From Mesostigma viride (Eukaryota > Streptophyta > Mesostigmatophyceae > Mesostigmatales > Mesostigmataceae): DNA of 60,000 nt. Position numbers and translations under genes: made by a program. A model generated the notes under the pieces. That model made no database searches, was not told where the DNA came from, and saw nothing but the letters and a program-made list of their open reading frames with translations. The first letter of the stretch is position 1; every line of letters starts with the position of its first letter. The stretch is taken from contig RPFO01000240.1 of the NCBI GenBank assembly GCA_009746045.1, forward strand, positions 445,501 to 505,500, given 5' to 3'. Positions 9,096 to 20,486 of the stretch are shown one piece after another.

Positions 9096-12000
9096 GAAGA
9101 AACCATTCGTTAGTCCTGAGATATAGGAAGGGGAGCAGTGGTTTGCACCAACTCAGTATATACCAAGAAGGAAGAGTGAGCCCCTTCTTTTGGCAATACT
9201 CCTGGACCACTTCATGGCAGTGAGTCAAGTCAGACAACCACAGCCATGTGGCAGTAGACTCTAACTCTCCTTTCCAGTGCACCTTAAACTGCAGCTGCTT
9301 GGTTCTACCCTTTCCTTTGACTCTGTGAGCCACCAGCTGCTCCACTTCATATATCCTCTCCCCCTCAGTATCCAGCTCAAATGGTAATGGAGCAGAAAGG
9401 CGTCCCTGCAAGGTGTTGCGTTTATACAGTTTGAGCTGGGCCAGGTGAAACACGTTAGTCTTAAGCCTCCAGTGGGAAGGCACCTGGACTTGAACTACAG
9501 TCCCATAGTGGAAGGTGTCCAGGACAGGGTAAGGTCCCAACCACAAGGGTTGCAGTTTCCTGCATTGCTCCTTTTCAGGTAGCACACGATTAGCCTCCAA
9601 GAGCACCAGGTCACCAGGAGCCACAAAGGTGTGTGTAGCCAACATCTGTTGCCAAGCATTGTTTAAATACTTGTCCTGTGCATGCAACATCTGAGCAGCC
9701 ACCATACTGTGAGCTTCCTGGAAGGATGCAATCAACTGGTGGACAGAGGTTAGGCGTCTTCTGAAGGGGCCTTCAGCATCCCTATCAGGTAACTCCAGGT
9801 CAAATGGAGTCAAGGGGCACTGGCCATGGCAAATGACAAATGGAGACATTTGGTGAGGAGCCAGGGGTGAGTTGTTGATGGCAAACTCTATGAAGGGAAG
9901 TTTCTTGTCCCATTCCTTGTTATCATGGGTACAATAGTGCTTCTGGCATTCCCGTACAATACGGTTCAGCCTCTCCACAGCCCCCGTGCTGGCACACCTG
10001 TATGCTACTCCAAAGGCCAACTTAGTGTCTAGGATGTCAAAGAAGGACTTCCAAAACCCAGACATCCACAAGGGATCCTGGTCAGTGATGATTACACGTG
10101 GCATGCCATGCAATCTGTACACCTCCTTCATGAACAACTCTACACACTGGGCAGCTGTGAGATGGGCATTGCAGGGGATGAGGTGGCACATTCTAGACAG
10201 CCTGTCCATCACCACTAGTATCCTGTCATTGCCAGCATCAGAAACAGGCAAGCCACAAATGAAATCCATGGTCACACTGATCCAGGGTCGAAGGGGAATA
10301 GGCATGGCCATAGGAAAGATAGGCACTGCCTGAGTCCTAACCTTATTCCTTTGGCATGAGTCACAGGAAGCCACATAGGCCTTGATATCACGAAACATGC
10401 CAGGCCACCAAAACCTCTCTTGTACTTCATGGAGAAGCTTAGCATACCCAGGATGACACGCAGTCACGTCGTCATGGAAGCAATGCAACACAGTGGGAAT
10501 GGCCATTTCTGGCACATAGACCTTCCTGGTCACTACATGATCTGCGTCCTGGGTGTGGACATACAAGACTCCCTCCCGGTACTCCACAGGTCTGTTACCA
10601 AAGCTTCCTTCCTGAATGGCCTTAGTGGCCAGGTCCTCAGTTTTAGTGAAGGCCTTAATCACGTCCAGCAGGGCTATACTCATAGGGTTAGGCAGGACTA
10701 GCTGTTTGCCAGGTCCTAAAGGCTGCAGCTGCAGCACCTCACCCTCCTGCAGGTGACTAGTGACTAGATGCTTGGATGACAGAACATCAGCCACAGGTGT
10801 ACGTGACTTCCCCTTGATCTCAGCTGCCAATCCTCTAGACTTGGTCAGCATCCCTGGCTCCAGTATCCACTTCCTGGGCCGTCCCTTTCCCCTCCTAGGA
10901 CTCTCTGTGCTTGGTTGTGTTGTGAGAGTGGGCTGGCTACCAGCAGAACCCTCCCTAAGACTGCTCTGCAGTGACTGACCCCCACCCTGGACGCCTGTCG
11001 ACCCTGGGACAGAGCCCTGGTCAATGAGCATCTCGTGACTAAAGCTAGCCTCTACAGGGGGTTGGCTCAGCTTGGAGGTTTGCTGGTTAGCTGCCTGTGC
11101 CCTGGTGACAGCACCACACTCTACTACAGAAACCATGGCAGCACAAATATCCAGATCCTCGTGAAATGCTCCCATCAGATCCCTTCTTCTAGAGAGGGCG
11201 TCTGGCACCACATTCTGTGATCCTGGGACATACTGCACAGAGAAAGGATAGAATCCCCCTAGGTACTCCATCCACCCAGCCATCCTCTTACTCATCCTAC
11301 TCTGTTCTAGCACGTGCACCAAGGGCCTGTGGTCAGTCATCAGGGTGATAGACTCTTGCCCTAGCCCATCTGTAGCACTGCTAGCCACAGAAAACTGAGC
11401 TCCCTTCAACAGATGCTCCCACTTGTGACATGCTACCACTAAACCCAGCAACTCCTGCTCATGTACAGGGTAGTTACGTTCAGCTGAGCTCATGGTTTTA
11501 GACATGTACTCTACTGGCTGTGGTCCATAGCCATGGTCTTGCATCAGCACAGCACCTATGGCGCCTTGAGAGGCATCTGACCTGACCTGATAAGGTAGAT
11601 CTGGGTTGGGACCCACTAGCACAGGGGTGGATGTGAGCTTCTGCTTCAACAGGTCAAAGGCCTGCTGACACCTGTCTGTCCACTCAAACTGAACATCCTT
11701 CTTGATTAACTCAAGCAAGGGGGTGGAGATGGCAGCCATGTCAGGGATAAAACGCCTGTACCACCCCACCATGCCCAGGAAGGACTTGACATCATGTGTA
11801 GACTGCAACACAGGCCACTCAAGGATGGCAGCAATCTTAGCATTGTCAGGTGTCATACCTAAGGAACTCAGCTTGTACCCTAGGAACCCCACTTCATGCC
11901 CCCACTCCACCTTAGACCTCTTGACAGACAAGTGGTAGTGCTGGATGACCTTCAGGACCTCCTCCACGTTCTCCAGGTGCTCCTTGAACGTCTTTGAGTG

Positions 12001-13000
12001 CACCAGGATGTCGTCCATGTAGGCCACCACGCAGGTCCTGAACACGGGTCTTGCAGGGTCACACAGGTGGGCAATGTCTTTGAACCTGGGATTCCTGAGA
12101 TCAGGGGAGATCTGAGGCAGAGAGTTCCCTGTCAGGTGGCCAAAGATAGCATTCACAAACATCTGCATAGTAGCTGGGCTGTTGGAGGCCCCCATGGGCA
12201 TCACAGTCCACTGGAACTGACCCCAGGGTGTGGAGAATGCAGTTTTTGGAATGTCCTCAGTAGCTATCCTGATCTGCCAGAACGCGTGTCTAAGGTCAAA
12301 CTTGGTGAAGTAAGATGATCCAGCTGTCCTCTCTAGCAGCTCATCAATCCGTGGCAAGGGATACTTGGACTTCACGGTGACCTTGTTCAGGCCTCTCAGA
12401 TCAATGCACAACCGCCATCCACCATCATGCTTGGGGACAAGCAAACACCCAGAACTGAAAGGACTATTAGCAGGAAGAATGAGTCCAGCTTCCAACAAGC
12501 CTGTCAAGATCACCTTCAGCTCTGCCATCTCAGCTGGCCCCATCCTGTACATGGGAACAAAGGGAGGCCTGGCACCATCCACAAGCTTGATGACATGAGT
12601 GATTGGCCCTTCAGGAGGGTACTGTGGCATTTTGTCCTCAAAAATGGCAGCAAACCTGTCCAAAAGGGCATCATGCAGCTTCTGCTCCTCCTCTGTGACA
12701 GCTGGTACTGGGTTCACAGCATTCACCGTGTGGCCACGAGTCTCATCAGAGGGTGAGTTGGGAACCAACTGTAAGAGAAAGACGTGTTCCACTGGGTAAG
12801 TAGCCAGGTAAGACAAGGTGTGATTGGCAGACCATACGTGCTTAAGTAATGCAGCACGTTTCTCCTCCAGTGAAGGCACCTTGACGTCCTCCTTGGCACC
12901 TGCAACCCCTCTCCCATCATTGACAGCCTCATTCGTAGAACAGCACTCTGTGACTGGTCTTTCTCCCCCCTTAATCACTGTGGTGGCGTCCCACACTGAC
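8959..13000 (-). CDS. pol: E3 Pol: RT, RNase H, integrase, chromodomain
   Basis: About 1345 codons, continuing upstream into the protease at 23714 once E4 and one TSD copy are removed, so there is no own start here. The Ty3-type RT has its YMDD active site at about residue 326. RNase H spans about 460-590 with its D (RSDASQG), E (HEQELL) and D (TDHRP). The integrase has an H2C2 zinc motif at about 840-890, then D (TMDFICG), D (ITDQD) and E (VERLNR). A chromodomain occupies about 1210-1260, before the frame runs into the extra ORF. The protein copies the element RNA and inserts the cDNA; the chromodomain usually directs insertion to particular chromatin. Confidence 0.93.
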
Positions 13001-13572
13001 TGTTACGTCGCGTAACAATTCGTTGTAGTTACGGACGTAAATTAGGTCCTTGGCCTCCGTTGATCCTAGGTTTACGTGTAGTTCTAGTTGGGACCTGATT
13101 GTCCTCGTAACAGTACCGTGGTATATTGGGTGCCTTTGGGCGCCGCGCCGCGTACTTTATTAGTGGTCCTTATCCTTCGGTAGAATGTAGTGGACCGGCG
13201 TGCATCTGTGCACCTGCCTGTGTTTCTGTGTTTCTGCAGGCGAGGGCCAGGTCGGCCCGAGCCTGTTGGACCGTTGGTGACCATTTATGCACGTTCCACT
13301 CCTTGTGTGGTCACTCGGCGTGTGTTAAATGAATTAACACATATTAGCTTGGGTCACGGCAGTGTAGTTGTGTTTCCTTCCTCTTTTCCTGGAGTAAACG
13401 GGTTTGATTAAATGGCCTATGGCATATTACAGTAGTACATATGTAAATGCATTGAGATCTGGTTCGTCTCGGTCGTCTTTCGCTAGGGGTGCAAATAGAA
13501 GTGGCCTTACTAGTCTAGGTAGTATTAGGACAAGTAGAGGTAGAGGTGGCGGCCGAGGCTTGCGGCGTAACA
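13001..13572 (+). repeat. 5' LTR of E4
   Basis: 572 bp. Compared with the 3' LTR it shows about seven substitutions and two 1-bp indels, all in the first 240 bp or so; the last 330 bp look identical. GGTATATTGG near 13130 could be TATA-like. Confidence 0.93.
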
Positions 13573-13727
13573 ATGGACTCGGAGGTAGTTTAGATAGAGA
13601 GCGAGACGACGATCCTTTGCAACATACGTCATTGAATCAACCCTTCCGCGGCTGGGAAAAAGAAGACGACACCTACTTGACAGGTAATGGGCGGGTCGCC
13701 GTCAAGCTAGGGGATAGTGCTGCCTGA
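13419..13727 (+). CDS. E4 leader ORF crossing LTR and primer site
   Basis: About 102 codons starting in the LTR, reading through the LTR end and primer site into the leader. The N-terminal half is Ser/Arg-rich with an RG-rich patch (SRGRGGGRGLRR), the rest acidic and Gly-rich. In the 3' LTR the same frame is cut off at the element end. It may be a translated leader, an exon of a spliced product, or chance. No family recognised. Confidence 0.3.
   Translation: MAYYSSTYVNALRSGSSRSSFARGANRSGLTSLGSIRTSRGRGGGRGLRRNNGLGGSLDRERDDDPLQHTSLNQPFRGWEKEDDTYLTGNGRVAVKLGDSAA
13573..13590 (+). other. Primer binding site candidate of E4
   Basis: ATGGACTCGGAGG follows the LTR directly, giving TGGACTCGGAGG one base inside. 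This resembles a complement of a tRNA 3' end (CCA preceded by GAGT), but I cannot name the tRNA. It differs from the TGGTATC sites of E3 and E5. Confidence 0.5.
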
Positions 13728-14098
13728 TTCAGGACACGCCCTGCCTAGAAGTTAGACCTGCTCGAAGCGGAAAATCCTTTCGTATATAGCTCCTTTTCCT
13801 CGTCTTGTTTCCTTAGAAAGATGGTTTACTGCCGTAGACAGTTGCTGGTTTTGGTTCGACGATAGAGAGACGGCTAGCGTCTCGTAGATTACCCTTTTTC
13901 TGCATCTTGCCTGCTTTGTATTTAGACGACCCATCGCCGGACGCAGAATTCTTGAAACCGGATACTTACGACCACCTGGCGCTGGAAACATCGTCCCTAC
14001 GTGCGTCGTCAATCTGGTTCGGTTTCAGACACCCGAGATAAGTCGCCTTCTCCTCGTTCTCCTCATTTGACTGCTCAAGACCTACCAGGTGCGTTACC
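13728..14098 (+). other. E4 untranslated leader
   Basis: No conserved coding seen. It leads to the ATG at 14099. Confidence 0.4.
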
Positions 14099-14491
14099 AT
14101 GAGCCAACGGCGATCTTTTACTGCTCCTTCCCATTCTTCTAGCGATAATAGTCTAGCTAAATATTACGTAGTGATTACGCCTCAATGGTCCTCCATTTTC
14201 CTTTCTTGGTCCGACGCTAGGAAGATCGTTCAGAATCGTGTATACAACGTAATTAGGTATAAGAAATATATGTCCTTTGAAGAAGCTCAGCAGTTCCTTA
14301 TAGATCATAGCCAAACAGATTTAGGCCTTCATGTACGCCCTATTCCTCATGGTCGTCCTCCAGTAGAAGCTCTAGTCTTTGCTACCCCTCCTTCTTCTCC
14401 CCCTAAACGGGTTGCATCTGCCTCTGCTTCAGATATGCCTCTCACTTTGGAGTTTGGCTCCCTATCCATTACTGTTGCTAAAAAGGATTGA
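14099..14491 (+). CDS. E4 ORF with RNase H1 hybrid-binding / Cauli_VI-like domain
   Basis: 130 codons with its own ATG and stop, upstream of gag. Residues about 21-69 match the hybrid-binding domain found at the N-terminus of eukaryotic RNase H1 and in caulimovirus P6: it begins KYYVV, has a central W (SIFLSWSDA), a V about six residues on, then YKKYMSFEEAQQFL. That domain binds RNA-DNA hybrids or dsRNA. The C-terminal third is Pro/Ser-rich. No catalytic RNase H residues are present; the element's RNase H is further down. A role in binding the reverse-transcription hybrid, or in translation, is inference. Confidence 0.65.
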   Translation: MSQRRSFTAPSHSSSDNSLAKYYVVITPQWSSIFLSWSDARKIVQNRVYNVIRYKKYMSFEEAQQFLIDHSQTDLGLHVRPIPHGRPPVEALVFATPPSSPPKRVASASASDMPLTLEFGSLSITVAKKD

Positions 14492-14579
14492 TTTTTTTTT
14501 TTTTGCTGCAGACCTTCAAGGTTTTTCCTTTTTCCTTTGTTTCTTTCATCTAGAGTCCTATTCCTTTACTTAATTCAAG

Positions 14580-15104
14580 ATGGATCCAGTGGGTGGAGAT
14601 ATGTCGCCTATATCTACTACTACTAATAATACTACTACTACTACTAATAATAACACTAACAATACTCGTGGCAACCGACGGGACTCCTTGGAAACGGTAC
14701 ACCATCTCACTCCTCAAGGTATTCTGCGTACCTCACCCCCTTCTCCTGTTGTTGGTGGTCGCCGTCGTCCCTCCATTACCCCACCTACCTATGAACAACG
14801 TATTTCCCAAGTCAGATTTAGTGATGAACCTTCTTTTGCCGTGAACCAGGCCCCTGCCCCTTCTGCAACCTTGGCTCACCCCTCCAGCAGGTCCTCACTC
14901 ACTAACAATGCTTCTAGGCCTCCTTCCCACCCTGTGCCTTCAATGCCTGCCATTAACACGGGTCGTACCTCGGCCCCTGTCGGCCCTTCTGGGCGCCCTA
15001 GTGCAGTTCCCTTTTACCCACCTGCTTCCTGGTCCTACCCTGAGACGGCCTATGAGGCTGCCCAGGTCCTACCCGTGTGGCTGATTTCAGTACCATGCCC
15101 CTAG
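14580..15104 (+). CDS. gag: E4 Gag N-terminal region
   Basis: Starts at ATG 14580 and is Thr/Asn-rich near the start (ACT/AAT microsatellite), then Pro/Ser-rich. It overlaps the next frame (from 15077). The reading appears to pass from this frame to that one near 15065-15090, probably through a single-base indel, giving one Gag protein in the ancestor. A programmed shift cannot be excluded. Confidence 0.6.
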   Translation: MDPVGGDMSPISTTTNNTTTTTNNNTNNTRGNRRDSLETVHHLTPQGILRTSPPSPVVGGRRRPSITPPTYEQRISQVRFSDEPSFAVNQAPAPSATLAHPSSRSSLTNNASRPPSHPVPSMPAINTGRTSAPVGPSGRPSAVPFYPPASWSYPETAYEAAQVLPVWLISVPCP

Positions 15105-16309
15105 ATGATAGGAATTATGATCATTTTGCCTATTCCTCTCTTCGTGAGCAATATACTGTTCCCTTCTCCTATGGGCACCATCCTGAAACGGTGGCTCCCT
15201 CTAGACCCCTACCCAAGACTTTTCCTATCCCTTCCTTCTATCCCGCTTATGTAGCAGTGGAAGATAGTGGCCCTATGGGAAAAACTGATTCTTCTAATCC
15301 CCCTAAGCCTCCTGCTCTTCCCCTCTTTGCCAACCTTCCTAAGCTGGATGTCAAGTCTACCCCTCAACAGTTTTTCACCTTCATTATGTTGCTCACCCAG
15401 AACACAGAGTCCTGGCAGAACCACAATAGGTGGCGCCTCTCTGATGCTGTACTAGTTCCTCATTATCTTACTACCTGCATTACTCCTGAACTTGCTAACC
15501 TCATCCAGTGTGAGTCTCTTGCCTCTCATGCCTACCCAAACTCTGTAGCAGAATTGTTCAAGCGTTTAGAGAACCATTTAGTCCCTCCCGATGCAGATTG
15601 GCAGGATAGATTATCCTTTGGCACCTTGCAGCAGGGTACCAAGTCCTTCAAAGAATATATGAAAGAGTTTGATGCTCAGATGGTACGAATTAGGGATTTG
15701 TCGGGTGCAGAAGTACGTGCTCGCTTCCTTCAGGGCCTCAGTAGACCCTTATTGCGTGAAGTCAAGCGCCAGTTCTCTGCCTACCGTTTTACTGACCTGC
15801 CCCTCAAGCATGTGCGTCAGCATCTTTTACGAGTAGCAGATTTCTTCTCCACACCTTCTCTTCCTACCCGTTCCCGTATTAATAATATTAGCCTTACCCC
15901 TGAGGAGGAGAACTCCTATGTAGAAGAATTAGATATCTGTGTGACTGACCTTTCAGCTCTGGATGTCTCTCATATTACCTGCTATCATTGTAAGGAAGTA
16001 GGTCATCTTAAACGTGAGTGCCCCAAGTTCCTTTCGGGTGCTCCCCCTCATCCCGACGCTCGCCCTCCTCGTACCCCTCAGCGTGCTCCTATTCGTCCCA
16101 CTTCAGGACGCATTCCTTCAGCTACCCCTAGTAGGCTGAATGCTGTGCAGACAGGACCCCCAGGGTTCCCCTATGATAATCAGGCTCCCGCACCCTCTTC
16201 AATCCCTCGTGACCCTCCAGCAGTGGCTTTTCCGCCAGGGTCTTCTTCGGGGTTAGTTCCTATGGATTTGGGGGGGAGGGGGAACAGTAGGCCTGTCAGC
16301 CGGGGGTAA
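15077..16309 (+). CDS. gag: E4 Gag capsid and nucleocapsid
   Basis: About 410 codons. Residues about 80-260 form the helical Ty3-type capsid (retrotransposon gag family), with runs such as LPLFANLPKLD and FKEYMKEFDAQM. One CCHC zinc knuckle, CYHCKEVGHLKREC, lies near residue 300. The C-terminal 90 residues are Pro-rich. Gag forms the particle that packages the RNA. The true start lies in the preceding frame. Confidence 0.85.
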   Translation: MADFSTMPLDDRNYDHFAYSSLREQYTVPFSYGHHPETVAPSRPLPKTFPIPSFYPAYVAVEDSGPMGKTDSSNPPKPPALPLFANLPKLDVKSTPQQFFTFIMLLTQNTESWQNHNRWRLSDAVLVPHYLTTCITPELANLIQCESLASHAYPNSVAELFKRLENHLVPPDADWQDRLSFGTLQQGTKSFKEYMKEFDAQMVRIRDLSGAEVRARFLQGLSRPLLREVKRQFSAYRFTDLPLKHVRQHLLRVADFFSTPSLPTRSRINNISLTPEEENSYVEELDICVTDLSALDVSHITCYHCKEVGHLKRECPKFLSGAPPHPDARPPRTPQRAPIRPTSGRIPSATPSRLNAVQTGPPGFPYDNQAPAPSSIPRDPPAVAFPPGSSSGLVPMDLGGRGNSRPVSRG

Positions 16310-16403
16310 CCTGGACAGGTCCTTAGATAGTACCCCAGATAATAATTTTTGCCTGCCTGTTTTTATAACCTCTGTAGGAGCGGAATCATCCCTACCACTA
16401 CGT

Positions 16404-16958
16404 GTGCGTCCTCTTATGTTCTTGAATGGTGGCCCTCATACTGTTGTGGACCCCTTCCTGCATGCTGATGAACTCTTGAATGTCTCTGTGTTAGTGGATA
16501 GCGGTGCGGCTAGCTCCTTTGTGAGCGAGGCCCTAGTTAGGCGTTTAGGACTAGTCCCTACCCCTCACACAAAAACTGTCACTGTCCATTATGCTGACGG
16601 TCGCACCAGTCATTCCCCGGGTACGGTGTCCCTTCCCCTGGTCATACAAGGACGTACGGTCAACCTGACGGCCACTATAGGCCCTATCACTACAGCTGAT
16701 GTATTACTAGGATTAGATTGGCACCAGGATAATAAAATTACTATTAACTATGATACTATGGTCATTTGGTTTCCAGATAGCTCTTACTGGGTACCAGAAC
16801 GTCATTATAGATTAGAAAATTTATCCTTGGTAGATATTACTCCTCCTACACCTGTTGATCCTCCTGTTAGACCTATACCTGAAGTATTAATGTCCAATGA
16901 CGAATTACGTTCTGAACTAAAGAATATGGATACCTATTATGTATGTTCCTTCAGTTAG
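16404..16958 (+). CDS. E4 aspartic protease
   Basis: 184 codons. The retropepsin active site VLVDSGAASSFVS is at about residues 29-41, followed by hydrophobic strands and the second signature VLLGLDWHQD near residue 110. It cleaves Gag and Pol. The frame runs 16 bases into the RT frame (16943), so a frameshift links them, by mutation or design. Confidence 0.85.
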   Translation: MRPLMFLNGGPHTVVDPFLHADELLNVSVLVDSGAASSFVSEALVRRLGLVPTPHTKTVTVHYADGRTSHSPGTVSLPLVIQGRTVNLTATIGPITTADVLLGLDWHQDNKITINYDTMVIWFPDSSYWVPERHYRLENLSLVDITPPTPVDPPVRPIPEVLMSNDELRSELKNMDTYYVCSFS

Positions 16959-18013
16959 AAGTACAAGAGATACCTATCACTAATAATAGTGTGGATATAG
17001 ATGTAAATACAGTGGATACAATAGGAGTGGGATTTACTGAAAATGAAATAGTAAGATACATGGCTGTGATAGATTCCTCAAAAGTATTTGAAGAAAAGAC
17101 TCCTTCTTATCCTCCTCCTCGTTCTGTTTTACACCGTGTAGTTATCAAGGACGGTGCAGTTCCTACGCACTCTCCGATGTATAGAATGGGCCCTACAGAA
17201 TTAAAGGAACTAAAACAGATTTTAGTATCACTATTAGAAGCAGGATTGATAGAGCCTAGTAACTCCCCCTACTCCGCTGGTGTCCTGTTAGTTCCTAAGC
17301 CAAATGGCAAGTTTCGCCTAGTTACTGATTATAGGAAGTTAAACGATATTACTGTGAAGTCTAAATACCCTCTACCTCGTATTGATGATATATTTAATAA
17401 GGTTAAAGGTTCTACCTGTTTCACAGTACTAGATTGTGCGGATGGTTTTTGGCAACTACGTATAGCTCCTGAGGATTGCCACAAAACCGCCTTTGCTACC
17501 CCTTTTGGGCATTACCAGTTTAGAGTAGCGGCTATGGGACTCTGTAACTCTCCTGCCTCTTTCCAAATGTTAATGAATGAAGTGCTTAGACCTGTTATGG
17601 GAAATTCCCACCTTCCTCAAGTGTCCTCTGATTTAAAGGATCCTTCCTTCTCCTCTGTTTCTTTATCTGAGCATGACCGTTCTTGTGCTCAAGCTTACTT
17701 AGATGATATCCTTATTTATTCTCCTGATTTTGAAACGCACCTACGTGATTTAAAGAAAGTATTAGAAATCATGGCTGAAAATTCTTTATGGGCGCGCCGT
17801 GCTAAAGTTCGCTCTGGTAGAAGTGTCCCATTCTTAGGGCACGTTCTGTCAGATGCCGGGGTCGCTACCGACCCGGATAAGACTAAGTCAATTCAGGAAT
17901 GGCCTACCCCTACCGACGTTAAAGGTGTACGTAGTTTTCTAGGAATTGCTTCTTACTATAGGCGTTTTATCCCGCGTTTCGCAACTATAGCAGCCCTATT
18001 AATCATCTATTAA
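16943..18013 (+). CDS. pol: E4 reverse transcriptase
   Basis: 356 codons. Ty3-type fingers and palm: PMYRMGPTELKELK, KFRLVTDYRKLND, YPLPRIDDIF, FTVLDCADGFWQLRI, then the active site AYLDDILIYS at about residue 253, followed by the thumb with FLGIASYYRRFIP. It stops early at 18013 because of an apparent 1-bp indel near 17995; homologous sequence resumes at once in the next frame. Confidence 0.9.
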   Translation: MFLQLEVQEIPITNNSVDIDVNTVDTIGVGFTENEIVRYMAVIDSSKVFEEKTPSYPPPRSVLHRVVIKDGAVPTHSPMYRMGPTELKELKQILVSLLEAGLIEPSNSPYSAGVLLVPKPNGKFRLVTDYRKLNDITVKSKYPLPRIDDIFNKVKGSTCFTVLDCADGFWQLRIAPEDCHKTAFATPFGHYQFRVAAMGLCNSPASFQMLMNEVLRPVMGNSHLPQVSSDLKDPSFSSVSLSEHDRSCAQAYLDDILIYSPDFETHLRDLKKVLEIMAENSLWARRAKVRSGRSVPFLGHVLSDAGVATDPDKTKSIQEWPTPTDVKGVRSFLGIASYYRRFIPRFATIAALLIIY

Positions 18014-18807
18014 AGAAGGATATCCCCTTTGTTTGGAGTAGTGAATGTCAGTCGGCTTTTCAGTGTCTAAAATCCCTACTCCTCTCCCCTCCTGTACTCA
18101 TCCTACCGGATACTACTAAACCCTTTGTTGTAGCTACAGATGCTAGCAAGGTAGCTATAGGGGGCGTCCTTCTCCAGGATCAGGGTCAGGGCTTACAGCC
18201 AATCGAGTATATCTCTAGGACAATGCTTCCTGCGGAGCGTAACTATCCCGTCCACCAGCAAGAACTATTAGCTGTGGTGTATTGTTGCCACGCGTGGCAG
18301 CACTTTCTTAAAGGTGCTCAATTTGATGTTTGTCTGAATGAACCCTGTGAGATTGATCCTTATAGATTAGTTATCCAGACAGATCACCGCCCTCTTACCC
18401 ATCTTCTCTCACAACCCAACCTTACCCCTCGTCAAGCGCGCTGGATGGAGTTTTTAGCACAGTTCTCCCCTTTTAAACTTCAGTATGTTAAGGGTGTAGA
18501 TAACATAGTACCAGATGCACTCTCTCGTCGTGCAGATTACTCCTTTTTCGAGGACCTTGATGTTCTCAATACTACTCTAGTTCCTACTACTATGGGTGTA
18601 ACCCCGTATGGTGAACTACCTGATGATGAATCCTATGCCTACCTCTTTCATACAGCTGTTCGCATGCCTGATCTCCTTTCTCACGTAGGACTCTCTCTCC
18701 CGTGTGAGGCCCTTCCTGTGGCCTCGGTGGGGGGGGAGGGGAAAAATAAAATTTCTATACCGCTTAGCCATATAGCGACTAGGTCAGGAAAGTCTTATGA
18801 AACATAG
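17998..18807 (+). CDS. pol: E4 RNase H region
   Basis: Continuation of Pol in a new frame. It contains VVATDASKVAIGG (first D), VHQQELLAVV (E) and IQTDHRPL (D), the Ty3-type RNase H triad, and ends with the conserved tether VDNIVPDALSRR. There is no own start; the first ATG (18223) lies after the first catalytic Asp, so the piece depends on an upstream frame. Confidence 0.85.
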   Translation: MNHLLKKDIPFVWSSECQSAFQCLKSLLLSPPVLILPDTTKPFVVATDASKVAIGGVLLQDQGQGLQPIEYISRTMLPAERNYPVHQQELLAVVYCCHAWQHFLKGAQFDVCLNEPCEIDPYRLVIQTDHRPLTHLLSQPNLTPRQARWMEFLAQFSPFKLQYVKGVDNIVPDALSRRADYSFFEDLDVLNTTLVPTTMGVTPYGELPDDESYAYLFHTAVRMPDLLSHVGLSLPCEALPVASVGGEGKNKISIPLSHIATRSGKSYET

Positions 18808-20410
18808 TCCCTCTAGGACCTCCCCTTCTCTTTGGCAAGGCGGTAGGAGATCTCTTTAAACCTGTTCTGGATACCTCTGTAGCGATGCCTACCTCTGATC
18901 TTGAACGCCTTATTAGTAGATTTACGGCCACTGAGCCGGAAGCATTAGCTGCCATTGCTGCCCATCCCCAACAATTAGGCAAGCACCCTTGTAAATTTGT
19001 AGGTGGATTTTTATATGTGCAGATAGCAGATTCTCCCCCTCAATGGCGCCTGTATGTCCCTCCTATCTGTCGCTCCTCCTTGCTCTTTGAGTTGCATGAC
19101 TTAGCTGCTCACCAGGGTGGTAAACGGGTACGGGACCTAGTAGCCCGCTCTTACTACTGGCCTTCCCTTTAAAGGATGTAGATGAGTATGTTAGAACCTG
19201 TCAATCTTGCCAGGAGATGAAACCCAACAATGTAGGACAGATAGCAGAGCCTAGGACCTTACCTGATCCCATCATGCCGTGGGACTCCATTATGATGGAT
19301 TTTGTAGGACCTTTTAGGAAGAATGATAGAGGTAACGCCCAGATCCTTGTTTTTGTAGATCGTTTTACTCGTATGTGTCATCTCGTGCCGTGTCCCTTAG
19401 AACTCACCGCACGCGATTGCGCACGCCTATACCTTAATAACGTATATAGATATCATGGTTTGAGTAGGCAGTTTATTAGTGATAAGGATAAGTTATTTAC
19501 TTCTGATTTTTGGCAGCAGTTCTTCGCTGCTATCGGTACCAAGGTCACCTTCGGTACTGCCTACCACTCCTCCTCGTCTCATTTAGTAGAACGTTTGAAT
19601 AGGGTAGTGGAAGAAGCTCTGCGTCACTATGTGAATGGCTCTGGGAGTGATTGGGAGGATTACCTATGTTTGGTAGAGTTTTCCCTTAACAATTGCCCTC
19701 AGGCTGCGCATGGTTATACGCCCTTCTTCCTAGATACTGGTAGACAACCTCTTACCCCTACCTCTCTCTTAGCTAGTCCTTTAAGGGACAAGGATGATGT
19801 GTCCCGGGATACTGTAGAAGGTGTGCAGGCGTTATTAGATAAGATGAAGAATGCACACGACAACGCTATTGCAGGGTACCATAGGGCGCAGGCCAAATAC
19901 CTTGCTAGGTTGCGTGCCTCATTAGATAGAAGAGCACCTGAGATAGAAATAGGAGATTTAGTCTTAGTAGAAGGCCCCCGTGTTGGCCGCTTCGCTCATA
20001 AGTTCGAAGCTGAACTGAAAGTGAAACTTAGGCCCGCCTTCTTAGGACCCTTCCGTGTGTTGTCTAGAGTAGGTAATTTTCTGTATGAGATAGATATTCC
20101 TACCTCTTGGCAGACCCACTCTCGCACCTTTCATAGAAGCCAGCTGAAGCTCTATCATCAGAGCACGTTCGCTGGTAGAGAATTAGCCCCTGCCCCTTTA
20201 GAGCATAACCCGGATACTGGTGAGGTAGAGGATGAGGTAGAGGGTATCGTGGCCCATAGAGATATCAAAAAAGGCCGCGGTACCCAGCGCCAGTATAAGG
20301 TGAAGTGGATGTATGCTCGTAGTGAAGTAGATAAGGTCTGGTATACTGAGAGTGAGCTAGATGGGTGTAGTCGCCTGCTGCAGGAGTATAAAACCCTGCA
20401 TAAGCTCTAG
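18808..20410 (+). CDS. pol: E4 integrase with chromodomain (frame broken)
   Basis: Two frames, 18885-19172 and 19217-20410, joined by a small indel near 19172. The H2C2 zinc motif straddles the break (HDLAAH ... CQSC). The core has D (MMDFVGP), D (ISDKD) and E (VERLNR). The C-terminus from about 20210 reads as a chromodomain (GIVAHRDIKKGRG, QYKVKWMY, WYTESEL). Integrase inserts the cDNA and leaves the CTGAC duplication. Confidence 0.88.
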
Positions 20411-20486
20411 TTGTAGACCTTCTCCTCTCTTATGTTATGTCTGCTGTCGACGGATGGTTGGTTGTCCCCTCCCCTCCGCAGCCGTC

